Counted from the stretch's first letter, positions 1 to 8,256 are shown. The stretch is 64,000 bases of DNA from Planctomycetota bacterium (GCA_018242585.1 JAFEBQ010000049.1:16292-80291); one strand, 5' to 3'. Notes: generated from the sequence alone by a model not told the origin. Numbers and translations are program-made.

Positions 1-63
1 ATCGTTCAAATCAGCAGCACGTATGATACGGCGCTGCAAACCTAGTCAGCCAGGAAAATCGTC

Positions 64-1050
64 ATGCGTAAAGTCAGATGGGGCGTGCTCGGTGTGGCCA
101 AGATCGCCACCCTCAAGGTCATTCCCGCCATGCAGCGCGGCCAGGGAATCGAAATCGTCGGCATCGCATCGCGCTCGCTCGATCGCGCCCAGGCGGCCGC
201 CGAACAGCTTGGCATTGCGAAAGCGTACGGCTCGTACGAAGCTTTGCTGGCCGATCCCGAGATCGACGCTGTTTACAATCCACTTCCCAACCATCTGCAC
301 GTCCCCTGGTCGATACGCGCGCTCGAAGCCGGCAAACACGTGCTGTGCGAAAAGCCGATCGCGCTCAGCGTCGCCGAGGCCGAAACCCTGGTGGCCGCCG
401 GCCGCAAGTTCCCCCGCTTGAAGCTGATGGAAGCCTTCATGTACCGGCATCATCCGCAATGGGTCACGGCCCGGCGGATGGTAAACGAGGGCAAGATCGG
501 CGCGCTGCGGACGATTCAGTCCCTGTTCACCTACTACAACCGCAACGCGGATGACGTTCGTAACCAGTCGGCCATCGGCGGCGGCGGGCTGATGGACATC
601 GGCTGCTATCCGATCTCGCTGTCGCGATTCATCTTCGGCGCTGAGCCGACGCGCGTCTGGGGTCAGGTTGAGATCGACCCCGACTTCAAAACCGATCGGC
701 AGGCGTCGGCCCTGCTAGAGTTTCCGGCCGGTAGTGCAACATTCACGTGCAGCACGCAACTGGCGCCGTATCAGCGCGTGCATATCTGCGGCACGACGGG
801 GCGGATAGAAATCGAGATTCCCTTCAACGCCCCGCCCGATCGCGTGTGCCGGCTCTGGTATCGGAGTGAAAGTGGCATTGAAGAGATCACGTTCCCGGTC
901 TGTGACCAGTACACGATTCAGGGGGAACTGTTCTCGCAGGCGGTGCTCAACGATACGCCGGTGCCGACTCCCATCGAGGACGCCGTGGCGAACATGCGCG
1001 TGATCGAAGCGATTCGCCAATCGGCCGCCGCGGGACGCGCCGTACCGTAG
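64..1050 (+). CDS. Gfo/Idh/MocA family NAD(P)-dependent oxidoreductase
   Basis: This 328-residue protein is a predicted cytoplasmic dehydrogenase of the glucose-fructose oxidoreductase/inositol dehydrogenase family. The N-terminus carries a Rossmann dinucleotide-binding motif (GVLGVAKIA, residues 7-15), and the family signature EKPIA lies at 96-100, where the lysine is normally catalytic. The second domain contains the substrate-side motif GGGGLMDIGCY at 172-182, seen in many family members of the dihydrodiol-dehydrogenase subgroup. The start is supported by an AGGA about 10 bases before the ATG. The gene is convergent with the next one, and no neighbour indicates the substrate. The length is normal for the family. 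The family call is firm and the substrate is unknown. Confidence 0.93.
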   Translation: MRKVRWGVLGVAKIATLKVIPAMQRGQGIEIVGIASRSLDRAQAAAEQLGIAKAYGSYEALLADPEIDAVYNPLPNHLHVPWSIRALEAGKHVLCEKPIALSVAEAETLVAAGRKFPRLKLMEAFMYRHHPQWVTARRMVNEGKIGALRTIQSLFTYYNRNADDVRNQSAIGGGGLMDIGCYPISLSRFIFGAEPTRVWGQVEIDPDFKTDRQASALLEFPAGSATFTCSTQLAPYQRVHICGTTGRIEIEIPFNAPPDRVCRLWYRSESGIEEITFPVCDQYTIQGELFSQAVLNDTPVPTPIEDAVANMRVIEAIRQSAAAGRAVP

Positions 1051-1095
1051 CTCGCTTGTGAATTGTCGAATCGCCTCGAAAACCCGAGGGCTTCA

Positions 1096-2328
1096 CTACC
1101 TCCCAGCGCGATACGCGTTAATCGGCGGAACAGGCGTCGCTGCCGGATTCAATGGGATCGCCGGCTGAGGTGGCACTGGGGCCGGCACATACGATGCCGC
1201 ATTGCCCATCGGTTGCTGCGGCACAGCGCTCGGCACTACGCGCTCGACGCGCACCGCCGGCAGCCCGTGTTGCAAATCGCGGAACCGAAGTGGCGGCGCT
1301 CCGTCGTCGTTGGTTCCTCCGCGCTGATATACGTCGGCCGAGGCCGGCGCAAGCGTCCCGGTGGGGCCAGTGGCGGTCGGTTGCGACAAGCCGGCGGCCT
1401 GCAGGTCGATCGTCAGATCGCGCGACTTGATCGGCCAGGCGACGGCTTCCAATGGCATCGCCGTCCCCACGCCCGTCGCGGTGAGAATCGCCGCTTTATT
1501 CTGTTCCCAAATTCCCTCGGCGCTCGCACCGGGCAGAATCGCCAACCGCACGCTCGGCGCGCCGAAGGTTTGTGCGCAATAGCCCAGCAGCGAAGTCGGG
1601 TCGGCATCAACGCCTAGCAGTCGCGCGTTGGCTTCGAGCGTGACCTGCCGGGCCAGGTCTTCCGCGCTACCGCCAAATGCAACGGTCGCTTTGCTTTGTG
1701 CCGGCGCGGTCCCCAACAGCACGATCCGATCGGGACGAATCGCTTCGAGCATGCCCAGCAACAGTTCCGTCTCGGGCTGTCGCGCGCGAGGGGCGATGGC
1801 GGGCACGATCCGACCGTTGATCATCGTGGCCGGCTGGCCGCCGCTTGGCGGCGCGAAATCATGTTCCAGGTCGACGCCGCGGCCATTGCCGCGCATCATC
1901 CGTACGTGTCCGTCCGGATTCAGGTCGCGAACCACCGTAATTTGCACGTGGTTCGACGGCCGCTGCTGCAAGTGGGCGGCCAGCAGCTCGGCGGCAGCGA
2001 CTCCGTCGGGTTCCAAGCCAGAGAATGGTCCGACAACGAGCACGCGTCGCGTTCCAGCCCCGAACGTGGCGACCAGAATCGGTCGACCTTCCAGGCTTTG
2101 TCCCGCCACGCGCCAGGCGATGGGCGTCTTGCTGACGTAGGGGAGCCCCCAATTCGCCGGCTGCTTGGGCGCGGCGCTTGCCAATGTTGCGCCGGCAGAG
2201 GTGGATGCCGCGGTGGGCGCGCGCGTCGGAGTGGTTGTCGACGGCGTCGCCGCGAATGCAGCGTCCGGTTTCCCTGCACAAATTGAAAGGCTAGCCGCCA
2301 ACAGGCCAGCCGACACAAGCCGCTTCAT
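1096..2328 (-). CDS. Secreted M14 carboxypeptidase-like protein, zinc ligands apparently lost
   Basis: This 410-residue protein has an N-terminal signal-like segment (residues 1-27) and an Ala/Thr/Pro-rich linker to about residue 55. The remainder resembles M14 zinc carboxypeptidases (MpaA/DUF2817-like). GPFSGLEPDG at 100-109 sits where the family has GxHxxE, RDLNPDG at 134-140 matches the substrate-binding NPDG motif, and GVDLEHDF at 151-158 matches GVDLNRNF. The expected HxxE histidine is replaced (SGLE), and the later LHS-type histidine region reads LLGTAP at 204-209. The visible zinc ligands are therefore missing, which suggests a non-catalytic peptide-binding protein. The C-terminal third is Pro/Ala-rich and disordered-looking. 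The fold assignment is moderately sure; loss of activity is inferred. Confidence 0.7.
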   Translation of the reverse strand: MKRLVSAGLLAASLSICAGKPDAAFAATPSTTTPTRAPTAASTSAGATLASAAPKQPANWGLPYVSKTPIAWRVAGQSLEGRPILVATFGAGTRRVLVVGPFSGLEPDGVAAAELLAAHLQQRPSNHVQITVVRDLNPDGHVRMMRGNGRGVDLEHDFAPPSGGQPATMINGRIVPAIAPRARQPETELLLGMLEAIRPDRIVLLGTAPAQSKATVAFGGSAEDLARQVTLEANARLLGVDADPTSLLGYCAQTFGAPSVRLAILPGASAEGIWEQNKAAILTATGVGTAMPLEAVAWPIKSRDLTIDLQAAGLSQPTATGPTGTLAPASADVYQRGGTNDDGAPPLRFRDLQHGLPAVRVERVVPSAVPQQPMGNAASYVPAPVPPQPAIPLNPAATPVPPINAYRAGR

Positions 2329-2722
2329 GAGCCAAGCTTCCCGCGTCCGTTGCGGTGGGTGGAACGATCCCCAGCAACCATAGCTTACGAGGCGCGGCGG
2401 TCAAATCGGGCAAGCGACAAAAAGCTTGTCGACTTCGGAGTGGTATTCCATAGATGACGAGCGCGACGATTGTAACGCCGCCGCAACCTAACTGACGAAA
2501 CTAGACCGGTTCGTGCAATCCATGAATCGAGATGTCGGATGTGATGACTTCGCTCCTCCCGCTGAACAGGAAGATCACGGCCCACAGACCTGGCAGCAGC
2601 AAGATCACCGCCGGGCTCCCAAGGTGTTCGACGCCGAGCGCGCCCTCGGGCAGCGGAGCCTGGGATAGCTCGATCACCCCTGCCGCCGCGCCGCACGCGG
2701 GGCGTGTGCTAGGTTTTGATTG
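2329..2722. other. Intergenic region, no confident gene
   Basis: This 394-base stretch separates two divergent genes and should hold both promoters. A minus-strand frame through 2501-2675 contains one hydrophobic segment, but its start is unclear and it has no recognisable family, so it is not called. Confidence 0.4.
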
Positions 2723-3070
2723 ATGAACTCGCAAACCGAAGCCAAACCGAATCGCAACACTCGGCGTCGCGCGCTCGCCGCGCTGGGTGCTGTTGTCGCC
2801 TGGCTGGCGTGCGATTGCGCGCGGGCCTTCGAAGTTCACGGGCGCTTGGTCCAGCTCAACCAGCAGCGGCAAATGTTGGTCGTTTCGGTCGGTGGCAGCG
2901 ACACCAGGATTCGCTTCGTGGCCGATGTCCAGGTGCTCGACTCACAAGGTCGCGAGCTGAAAGAGGGATTGCAGGCCAAGCAGTTGCAGCCTGGCAAGAC
3001 GCTCGATCTGACCGTCGAAGAGAACTCGGATCGCATTCCGGTCGTCCGAGTGATTCGCATCGCCCATTGA
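2723..3070 (+). CDS. Small secreted hypothetical protein
   Basis: This predicted 115-residue protein begins with a basic stretch (NTRRR near residue 15) followed by a hydrophobic segment ending near a Cys-Ala-Arg-Ala junction at about residue 35. This is a signal peptide or a lipoprotein-like leader without a clean lipobox. The mature part is about 80 residues and predicted to be mostly beta, with alternating hydrophobic residues (MLVVSVGG, RIRFVADVQVL). I do not recognise a family. ATG 2723 was chosen over the TTG immediately before it. A possible role in envelope binding is only a guess. Confidence 0.6.
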   Translation: MNSQTEAKPNRNTRRRALAALGAVVAWLACDCARAFEVHGRLVQLNQQRQMLVVSVGGSDTRIRFVADVQVLDSQGRELKEGLQAKQLQPGKTLDLTVEENSDRIPVVRVIRIAH

Positions 3071-3476
3071 TTCACGTTTGACAGACTACGGCGCGGCAGG
3101 TGACGGCTGTATCGATTGCGCCGCCGAAGGTTGGTCGTGCGCTTCGATCGGATCGAGCGGAAATTACCCACGATCGCGCCGCCCGTTTTTCGCCCCCAGT
3201 TGAAACGGGCCTTGAGCTGGTCAAAAACTAGCCTTCCCGCGCTCGATCATTGCTTTGGCAAGTTCCACCGTGGCTGGCGAGAGGTCAGAAAAAATGCTGC
3301 TTTATTGCGCCATCGGCATGAACATTGAATTACTGTAATCCTGGCCAGAGGGGCCAGTTTTTGCGAGGTAGAGTCGCTTGGCGTTTGGCCCACCGCAGGA
3401 ACGTAGGTGAGAGCTGATCGCACTTGATATGACCTGAACGAGAAATCTGGACCTGCACCGCAGAGGAATCGAAATC
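3071..3476. other. Intergenic region with a terminator
   Basis: No coding frame in these 406 bases looks real. The stretch holds a short palindrome ATTAC-T-GTAAT near 3329-3340 directly before a hairpin plus T-tract, and further on the promoter region of the small secreted protein that starts at 3477. Confidence 0.5.
3341..3362 (+). terminator. Rho-independent terminator
   Basis: A perfect six-base stem (CTGGCC/GGCCAG) with a five-base loop is followed by five T residues on the plus strand. It lies 270 bases after the preceding gene and insulates the next small gene from upstream transcription. Confidence 0.65.
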
Positions 3477-3674
3477 ATGAAACGCATTGCCTTGTTGTTG
3501 GCCGCCGCCGGTGTGTGGATGGCCTTGGAAGTTATCTCGGCCCAGGCCAGTTGGACCGTCGCCCTGCCGGGCACGCCTCGCGCCCAGGCGATCCGCGCCA
3601 TGGACATTCACAGCCGGCCAAACCGCCCGTTGCATATCTACGGCACGATGGTCCGCCGCCAGGGCCGCGGCTAA
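3477..3674 (+). CDS. Very small secreted peptide
   Basis: This 65-residue product starts with a classical signal peptide: MKR, a hydrophobic core, and an AQA cleavage site near residue 24. About 41 residues remain, rich in Arg and Pro, with the segment RPNRPLHIYGTMVRRQGRG at the C-terminus. An AGAGGA ribosome-binding site lies about nine bases upstream of the ATG. The gene sits alone between two plus-strand terminators (3341-3362 and 3704-3733), so it forms its own transcription unit. No family is recognised. The mature peptide is cationic. A secreted structural or signalling peptide is possible but not shown. Confidence 0.65.
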   Translation: MKRIALLLAAAGVWMALEVISAQASWTVALPGTPRAQAIRAMDIHSRPNRPLHIYGTMVRRQGRG

Positions 3675-3998
3675 CGCCAGCGGTCAATTCGTCGCCAACA
3701 TTCAAGCCGAGGGTCGCTGGTCCTCGGCTTTTTGTCTTGGCGAAGAGAATATCGCTGACCCGGGCGCATCTTACTGGCCGCCTGGCATTCGGCCGTCGAT
3801 GAACATTGCTGGGGCGCTTCGGGCGGTGCGGCTGCTATCGCGTCGATGCTGGCAGCGGTCGGCCTTGCCGCGATTTTCACCCCCTGGTACTGAATGCAGG
3901 TTGCGCGCATTCCGCCTTTTACCGCCCAGGGCTCCAATCTCTGGCGCAAGTAGTCGACGGTAGCGCCCCGGAATCTTTCCATCGGGTAATTCACTGTC
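3675..3998. other. Intergenic region after the small peptide gene
   Basis: This 324-base gap contains the terminator at 3704-3733 and the likely promoter region of the lipoprotein gene starting at 3999. Longer open frames crossing it on the minus strand are antisense to the lipoprotein gene and have no recognisable content. Confidence 0.4.
3704..3733 (+). terminator. Rho-independent terminator
   Basis: A nine-base stem (AAGCCGAGG/CCTCGGCTT) encloses a nine-base loop and runs into a T-tract on the plus strand, 30 bases after the small secreted peptide gene. Confidence 0.85.
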
Positions 3999-4994
3999 AT
4001 GTCGGCGTCGTCGTGGATTCGACGTCTGGGGTTGTTGATTTGCTGCGCGATCGCCGCCGGCTGCGTTCGCGGTCCGTACCAATACAGCCAATTCCACGCC
4101 TCGAACCAGAAGCCGGCACCCAGCGACATCCACATCGTTCACGGCCAGCCGCGGCCCAAGCTCGACCGTGTGGCCAAGATCGCGGCCACGCCCCAGCGGG
4201 TGTTGCACCTGAATCGCAAGGTGAATCGACACGAGCTGTCGCCCGAGACGCAAGCGGTGCTGGTCGCGTATATGTGTCAGAACGATCTGGCTGACGTTCA
4301 GGTACACATCAATTGCTACGAGCCGTCGGAACAGTGGCGACTGCTGCGCGAAAATGACCGCATTGGCCCCGGTTGGCGCTACACGCTCGGCAGTCTGAGC
4401 GTGATCGGCTACACGGTCCTGCCGGGTCGCGTGTTTGGCGGCGATCGCTACAACCCGTTCACCAACACGCTGAACCTGAACTCCGACGTGCCAGCCGTGG
4501 TGCTCCGCGAGGCGGCCTATGCCAAGGACGTGCATGGCCGCAAATTGCCGGGCACCTACGTGGCGATCAATCAATTGCCGTTCGTCGGACTGTGGCATGA
4601 CACGCGCAGCGTTTCGGATGTGTTGGCCTATGCCGAAGCGCACGAGGATTGGGAACTGGAAAAAGAGGCGTATCACGTCCTATTCCCGCGGGTCGGCGCC
4701 GACGTCGCCAACAGCGGCGCGATCGTGGCGCCGGTCTGGTGGGAAGGGGCCGCCATCGGCGTCGGGGGCTCACTGGTCGGACACGCCACCGGGCGCACCG
4801 TCGCGGCGCGACGCTCGATGCTCCGCGCGCGGCGCAGCAAAGCGCTCGAATCGATGTTGGCCGAGGCGCGTGAAAGTCGCGAGCCTTCCGAGCCGAGTGA
4901 GGTAATTGCCGCAGATGCGACCGATAGCCTTGAGGAAGGGACACTTTCGCTCGCGCCAGCGCCACCGCGAGTTCTCTTCGAGTCACCGCGATAG
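3999..4994 (+). CDS. Lipoprotein with degenerate zincin-like motif
   Basis: This 331-residue protein has a signal segment ending in a lipobox-like AAGC, with Cys22 as the probable lipidation site, so it is likely anchored in a membrane facing the periplasm. The central part contains DRYNPFTNTLNLNSD (149-163) followed by LREAAYAKD (169-177). The spacing of the latter resembles an HEAAH zinc-protease helix, but with R and Y in place of both histidines. A Gly-rich hydrophobic segment lies near residues 250-270. After it come a basic segment and an acidic, low-complexity C-terminus. I recognise no named family. The reading as an inactivated metalloprotease is inference. Confidence 0.7.
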   Translation: MSASSWIRRLGLLICCAIAAGCVRGPYQYSQFHASNQKPAPSDIHIVHGQPRPKLDRVAKIAATPQRVLHLNRKVNRHELSPETQAVLVAYMCQNDLADVQVHINCYEPSEQWRLLRENDRIGPGWRYTLGSLSVIGYTVLPGRVFGGDRYNPFTNTLNLNSDVPAVVLREAAYAKDVHGRKLPGTYVAINQLPFVGLWHDTRSVSDVLAYAEAHEDWELEKEAYHVLFPRVGADVANSGAIVAPVWWEGAAIGVGGSLVGHATGRTVAARRSMLRARRSKALESMLAEARESREPSEPSEVIAADATDSLEEGTLSLAPAPPRVLFESPR

Positions 4995-5030
4995 CAGTGG
5001 CGGTGTACGATGCAGCCGCGATTCAAGCGG

Positions 5031-5495
5031 CTAGTCGACCAGCGGGCGGTTCAGCTCGGTTTGCCATTGGGACGGATCGAGACCAGACTCGGGGCCGACG
5101 GCGTAATACTCCCAGCAGCCGGCTCCTTGTCGGTGCCCTTGCTGGTCGACCCAGGCTGAGAACTCGCGCCAGCCATTCGGCAATTCCTCGTACGGCCCGC
5201 GGTAGATCGTCCGCGCGACGCGCGTGGCCGGCAGCGTACTCATCGTCACACGCCCGGTCGGCTTCACGGCCGACGCGACCGGCACGCCGAGTTCGAAATC
5301 GAACTCGTGGTCCGGCACTTTGAAATGATGGGTGAACCAGGGGCCGGTCTTCGCCACCCCCTGCGCCGCGACCGCGGCCATCAGCTCCTGCAGCCCGGGC
5401 ATCATCACCTGGCGAATCTCGCTAGCCGGCACGCACAGGCGAATGACCGCGGTCAATCGTTCCTCGGTGTTCACGATTTGCGGCGGATCGATCAT
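5031..5495 (-). CDS. GyrI-like small-molecule-binding domain protein
   Basis: This 154-residue protein matches the GyrI-like/AraC effector-binding fold. The first strand reads PQIVNTEERLTAVIRL, followed by a helix (EIRQVMMPGLQELMAAVA), and the C-terminal half has the typical ARTIYRGPYEELPNGWREF region followed by CWEYYAVGPES. No DNA-binding domain is attached, so it is a stand-alone ligand-binding or effector protein. ATG 5495 was chosen because the frame upstream loses family similarity. It follows the DoxX-like gene by 44 bases on the same strand, so the two are probably co-transcribed. The ligand is unknown. Confidence 0.8.
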   Translation of the reverse strand: MIDPPQIVNTEERLTAVIRLCVPASEIRQVMMPGLQELMAAVAAQGVAKTGPWFTHHFKVPDHEFDFELGVPVASAVKPTGRVTMSTLPATRVARTIYRGPYEELPNGWREFSAWVDQQGHRQGAGCWEYYAVGPESGLDPSQWQTELNRPLVD

Positions 5496-5539
5496 GACGA
5501 GAGCCCTGGGCGCGTGAAACGTGAAAGTGGGAAGAACGA

Positions 5540-5917
5540 CTAAAGCACCGGCCCGGGCAGCTTGCGACTCGCCGGCCGCAAGGCCCAAGACGTCATCGCA
5601 ATGGCCAAGACAATGAGCGGCGTCATTACTTCGCCAACTCCGTCTTTCACGAACACGTGCGTCGCGGCGGCGCCGGTCAGGTTGAAGAAAATGCCGGCAT
5701 AGGCCCATTCCTTTAATCGCAGCAGACCAGGCATGAGGATCGCAAACACCGCCAGCAATTTCCAAAAGCCGAGGATCGTGAAGAAGTAGAGCGGATAGCC
5801 CAGGTGCGTGGCCGCCAGGATCACCTGATCGGGCTGGGCCACGTCGAAATAACCCCCCGACAGGTAAGCAAACGACAACAAGCCGGTCGCGAGCCAGTAG
5901 ATGATTTTTGCAGCCAC
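5540..5917 (-). CDS. DoxX-like integral membrane protein
   Basis: The 125-residue product has four hydrophobic segments (starting IIYWLATGLLSFAYL, then LYFFTILGFWKLLAVFAIL, YAGIFFNLTGAAATHVF and TPLIVLAIAMTSWAL). The layout and GYP...GFWKLLA pattern match DoxX-like four-helix membrane proteins. The GTG at 5917 is preferred because upstream residues do not fit the family. It is likely the first gene of a two-gene unit with the GyrI-like protein. In other bacteria this pairing is common but its function is not established. Membrane topology is clear; role unknown. Confidence 0.8.
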   Translation of the reverse strand: MAAKIIYWLATGLLSFAYLSGGYFDVAQPDQVILAATHLGYPLYFFTILGFWKLLAVFAILMPGLLRLKEWAYAGIFFNLTGAAATHVFVKDGVGEVMTPLIVLAIAMTSWALRPASRKLPGPVL

Positions 5918-6028
5918 TTGTAAGTGCCTTTCAATCCGTTGAAGGTGAATCAAGAAAGCGAATCCTTCGCCGAATACTCTCCGCGTCCAGAACACCAAAA
6001 AGAAAGGGGAGAGGAGAGAGTAGACCGC

Positions 6029-6094
6029 AGGAGAGTGGAGAAAGTTGACGCGGAAAGCTGTCGGCTCTCCTCTCTACTTTCTCCACTCTCCTGC
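6029..6094. repeat. 18-bp perfect inverted repeat in a purine-rich tract
   Basis: Arms 6029-6046 and 6077-6094 are exact reverse complements separated by 30 bases, embedded in GA-rich/CT-rich flanks. A T6 stretch follows at 6100-6105. A second palindrome (TTTTTTCGACC with GGTCGAAAAAA, about 6099-6123) abuts the 3' end of the tRNA gene and may end its transcript. Confidence 0.7.
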
Positions 6095-6123
6095 TCTATT
6101 TTTTCGACCTGGGGTCGAAAAAA

Positions 6124-6198
6124 TCGGGGCGACATGATTTGAACATGCGACCTTCTGGTCCCAAACCAGACGCTCTAGCCAGGCTGAGCTACGCCCCG
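6124..6198 (-). tRNA. tRNA-Pro (anticodon UGG)
   Basis: Read on the minus strand, this 75-base sequence folds into a cloverleaf. The acceptor arms are CGGGGCG and CGCCCCG with discriminator A, and the D-arm contains AGCTCAG. The anticodon stem TCTGG/CCAGA encloses loop TTTGGGA (anticodon TGG), and the T-loop is TTCAAAT. CCA is not encoded. The UGG anticodon assigns proline. Confidence 0.95.
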
Positions 6199-6211
6199 GG
6201 GGGATGGCACT

Positions 6212-6239
6212 ACTATATCAACTAGCCCGCCGAGCACAA
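6212..6239 (-). promoter_or_regulatory. Sigma70-like promoter of tRNA-Pro
   Basis: On the minus strand TTGTGC (6234-6239) is followed after 16 bases by TATAGT (6212-6217), which places the expected start a few bases before the mature tRNA 5' end at 6198. Confidence 0.55.
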
Positions 6240-6250
6240 TTCTAGGGATT

Positions 6251-6397
6251 TGCCACGGAGACACTGAGGCACTGAGTTAAGCACGGAGGGGGGGGGATTA
6301 GTGTAATGAAAAAAACTCAGGGCAAACAACGAACCAATGACCAAATCCCAATGACCATGCTCCGTGCAAACCTCCGTGCCTCAGTGCCTCTGTGGCG
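6251..6397. repeat. Imperfect long inverted repeat of the CACTGAGGCAC type
   Basis: Left arm 6251-6290 and right arm 6359-6397 are near reverse complements over almost 40 bases with a handful of mismatches (shared core CACTGAGGCAC and GCACGGAG). The roughly 70 bases between contain a poly-G run and AATGACCA repeats. It lies just past the parB stop codon and resembles dispersed non-coding palindromic elements. On the minus strand it may also end the parAB transcript. Confidence 0.7.
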
Positions 6398-6405
6398 AGA
6401 TTTTG

Positions 6406-7371
6406 CTAGCCGGCGCGGCGCATTTGTTGCTGGCCGTGGAAGTGGCGGCGCAGGCGCTCGAACTCGTCGGCGTTCGAGAAGTGGACGATGACCTTGCCGC
6501 GTCCTCGCGCGCCGTGGCGCAGTTCAACCTTGGTCCCAAGCGCCGTCCGCAACTCTTGTTCAAGCACCGCCAGTTGCTCGTTCCGCTTGGCGGCCGAGCG
6601 TTTAGGCGCCGACTCTTCCGGCGCGTCGGCCACGCCCAACTCTTCGCGTTCCCCCTGGTGGACCGTCGCTTGGACCAACGACTCCACGGCACGCACGCTC
6701 AACCCTTCGCTTTGAATCTGGCGACAGAGCGCCACTTGCTCGCGCTCGTCACCCAACGGCAAAATCGCCCGAGCGTGCCCTTGGGTGATCTGGCCTTTGC
6801 GCAGCGCGACTTGCACCTCCTCGGGCAGCTCGAGCAACCGGATCAAGTTCGCGACAGTCGAGCGGTCGAGCTGCAGTCGGCTTGCTAGCTCGTCCTGCGT
6901 GCATTGGTAGCGTTGCAGGTACTGCTGGAACGACGTCGCCTTTTCCAGGGGGTTCAGATCCTGACGCTGCAAGTTTTCGACGATGCCCAACTCGGCCATC
7001 TGGCGATCGTCGGCTTCGACGACCTGGGCGCTAATGTCACGCCAGCCGGCCAACGCGGCCGCGCGCAAGCGGCGCTCGCCCGCCACCAGTTGATAGCGGT
7101 CGCCGGCGCGGCGCACCGTGATCGGTTGCAGCAAGCCATGCTGCTGGATGCTTTGGGCCAAGTTCTGCAACTCGGCGTCGTCAAAGTCGAACCGGGGCTG
7201 GAACGGATTGGTGTCGATCAGGTCGACCGGCAAGCGCGCCGGACCCTGCGACGGCGGCGAACTCGTCGGCGCACTGTCGGCGTGCGTGGCGCCGTGGTCG
7301 GCAATCGGGGCATCGGGCAAGCGGCCCAGCAGCGCTTCGAGACCTCGGCCAAGGCGGCGTTCTTTAGTCAC
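6406..7371 (-). CDS. parB: Chromosome partitioning protein ParB
   Basis: This 321-residue ParB/Spo0J protein binds parS and spreads on DNA to organise chromosome segregation with ParA. It starts TKERRLGRGLEALLG, a typical ParB N-terminus that contacts ParA. The ParB/sulfiredoxin-like nuclease domain follows with VDLIDTNPFQPR and the GERRLRAA CTP-binding motif. A helix-turn-helix segment (TQDELASRLQLDRSTVANL) recognises parS, and the basic C-terminus is for dimerisation. GTG 7371 was chosen. It overlaps the end of parA by eight bases, indicating translational coupling. Confidence 0.96.
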   Translation of the reverse strand: MTKERRLGRGLEALLGRLPDAPIADHGATHADSAPTSSPPSQGPARLPVDLIDTNPFQPRFDFDDAELQNLAQSIQQHGLLQPITVRRAGDRYQLVAGERRLRAAALAGWRDISAQVVEADDRQMAELGIVENLQRQDLNPLEKATSFQQYLQRYQCTQDELASRLQLDRSTVANLIRLLELPEEVQVALRKGQITQGHARAILPLGDEREQVALCRQIQSEGLSVRAVESLVQATVHQGEREELGVADAPEESAPKRSAAKRNEQLAVLEQELRTALGTKVELRHGARGRGKVIVHFSNADEFERLRRHFHGQQQMRRAG

Positions 7372-8107
7372 GTTCGAGTACCTCCATGCACAATTCAATG
7401 TAAGCGCGCGTGCCGCGCGAACGGGGAGCAAAATCAATCACTGCCTGGCCGTGGCTCGACGCCTCGGCCACCGCGACGTCGCGCGGGATGCTGGTCCGGA
7501 AAACAATCTCGCCAAAGAACTCGCGCACCTCGTCGTCGACCTCGTGGGTCAACTCCAGCGTCGGGTCGTGCATCGTCAGCAAGATGCCGCCGAACTGCAG
7601 TCGGCGAGGCGGGGTGTTCATCACTTGTTTGATCACGTCGATCATCTGCGCCAGCCCTTCCATGGCGAAATACTCGCACTGGATCGGCATCAGCACCTCG
7701 GTAGCGCTCGACAGGGCGGTGCGGGTCAGTTGTCCCAGCGACGGCGGGCAGTCGATCAGCACATAGTCATAGTCGCTCAGCCCGGTGGCCAGGTGGTGAC
7801 GTAGCGTGGCCTCGGGTTCGTGCGAGCGGGCCAGGGTATCGACGTCGTCAAACCGGCGGGCGCCGGGCAGCAGGTCCAAGTTCGGTGTTTCCGTGGCGAC
7901 GATCGCCTCGCGCAGCGGCTGGCGCGTGACCAGGGGGTGGCGCTCGGCGGGCGAGTGGCCGACTCCGCTGGTGGCGTTGCACTGGGGGTCCAAATCAATG
8001 AGCAGCGTCCGGCAACCTGCCTTGGCCAGGCATGTTGCCAGATTCACTGCGGTGGTCGTCTTGCCGACGCCACCCTTTTGATTGGCCACGCACAGTATTC
8101 GACCCAC
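7364..8107 (-). CDS. parA: Chromosome partitioning ATPase ParA
   Basis: This 247-residue ParA/Soj ATPase has the deviant Walker A motif KGGVGKTT at residues 11-18, a switch/Walker A' region LLIDLDPQ, and DYVLIDCPPSLG as Walker B. It binds DNA non-specifically in its ATP form and drives ParB-parS movement. The GTG at 8107, just before RILCVANQ, gives the usual family length. The upstream in-frame extension is Ser/Arg-rich and not family-like. It is the first gene of the parAB operon, with parS copies directly upstream. Confidence 0.96.
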   Translation of the reverse strand: MGRILCVANQKGGVGKTTTAVNLATCLAKAGCRTLLIDLDPQCNATSGVGHSPAERHPLVTRQPLREAIVATETPNLDLLPGARRFDDVDTLARSHEPEATLRHHLATGLSDYDYVLIDCPPSLGQLTRTALSSATEVLMPIQCEYFAMEGLAQMIDVIKQVMNTPPRRLQFGGILLTMHDPTLELTHEVDDEVREFFGEIVFRTSIPRDVAVAEASSHGQAVIDFAPRSRGTRAYIELCMEVLERD

Positions 8108-8256
8108 GCCGGCGATTCCTTTCCGCCCAAGTTTCGAGCGGCAGGAGTATAGCGACGGCGCGAAAATCGACCGAGGGCAGAATTGCAGCGCGGCAGAGAG
8201 GTGACTTCTCACGTGGAAACCGAGCCGCTCAGCTAGCAGGCCCGGTACTTGAGGAG

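Noticed and set aside
2501..2872. Minus-strand open frame with one hydrophobic segment
   Set aside because: It overlaps a better-supported secreted protein gene on the other strand, has no clear start or ribosome-binding site and no recognisable family.
3671..4676. Long minus-strand frames antisense to the lipoprotein gene
   Set aside because: They overlap a gene with a clear signal peptide and lipobox. Their compositions are Arg/Pro/Ala-rich, as expected of antisense frames in GC-rich DNA.
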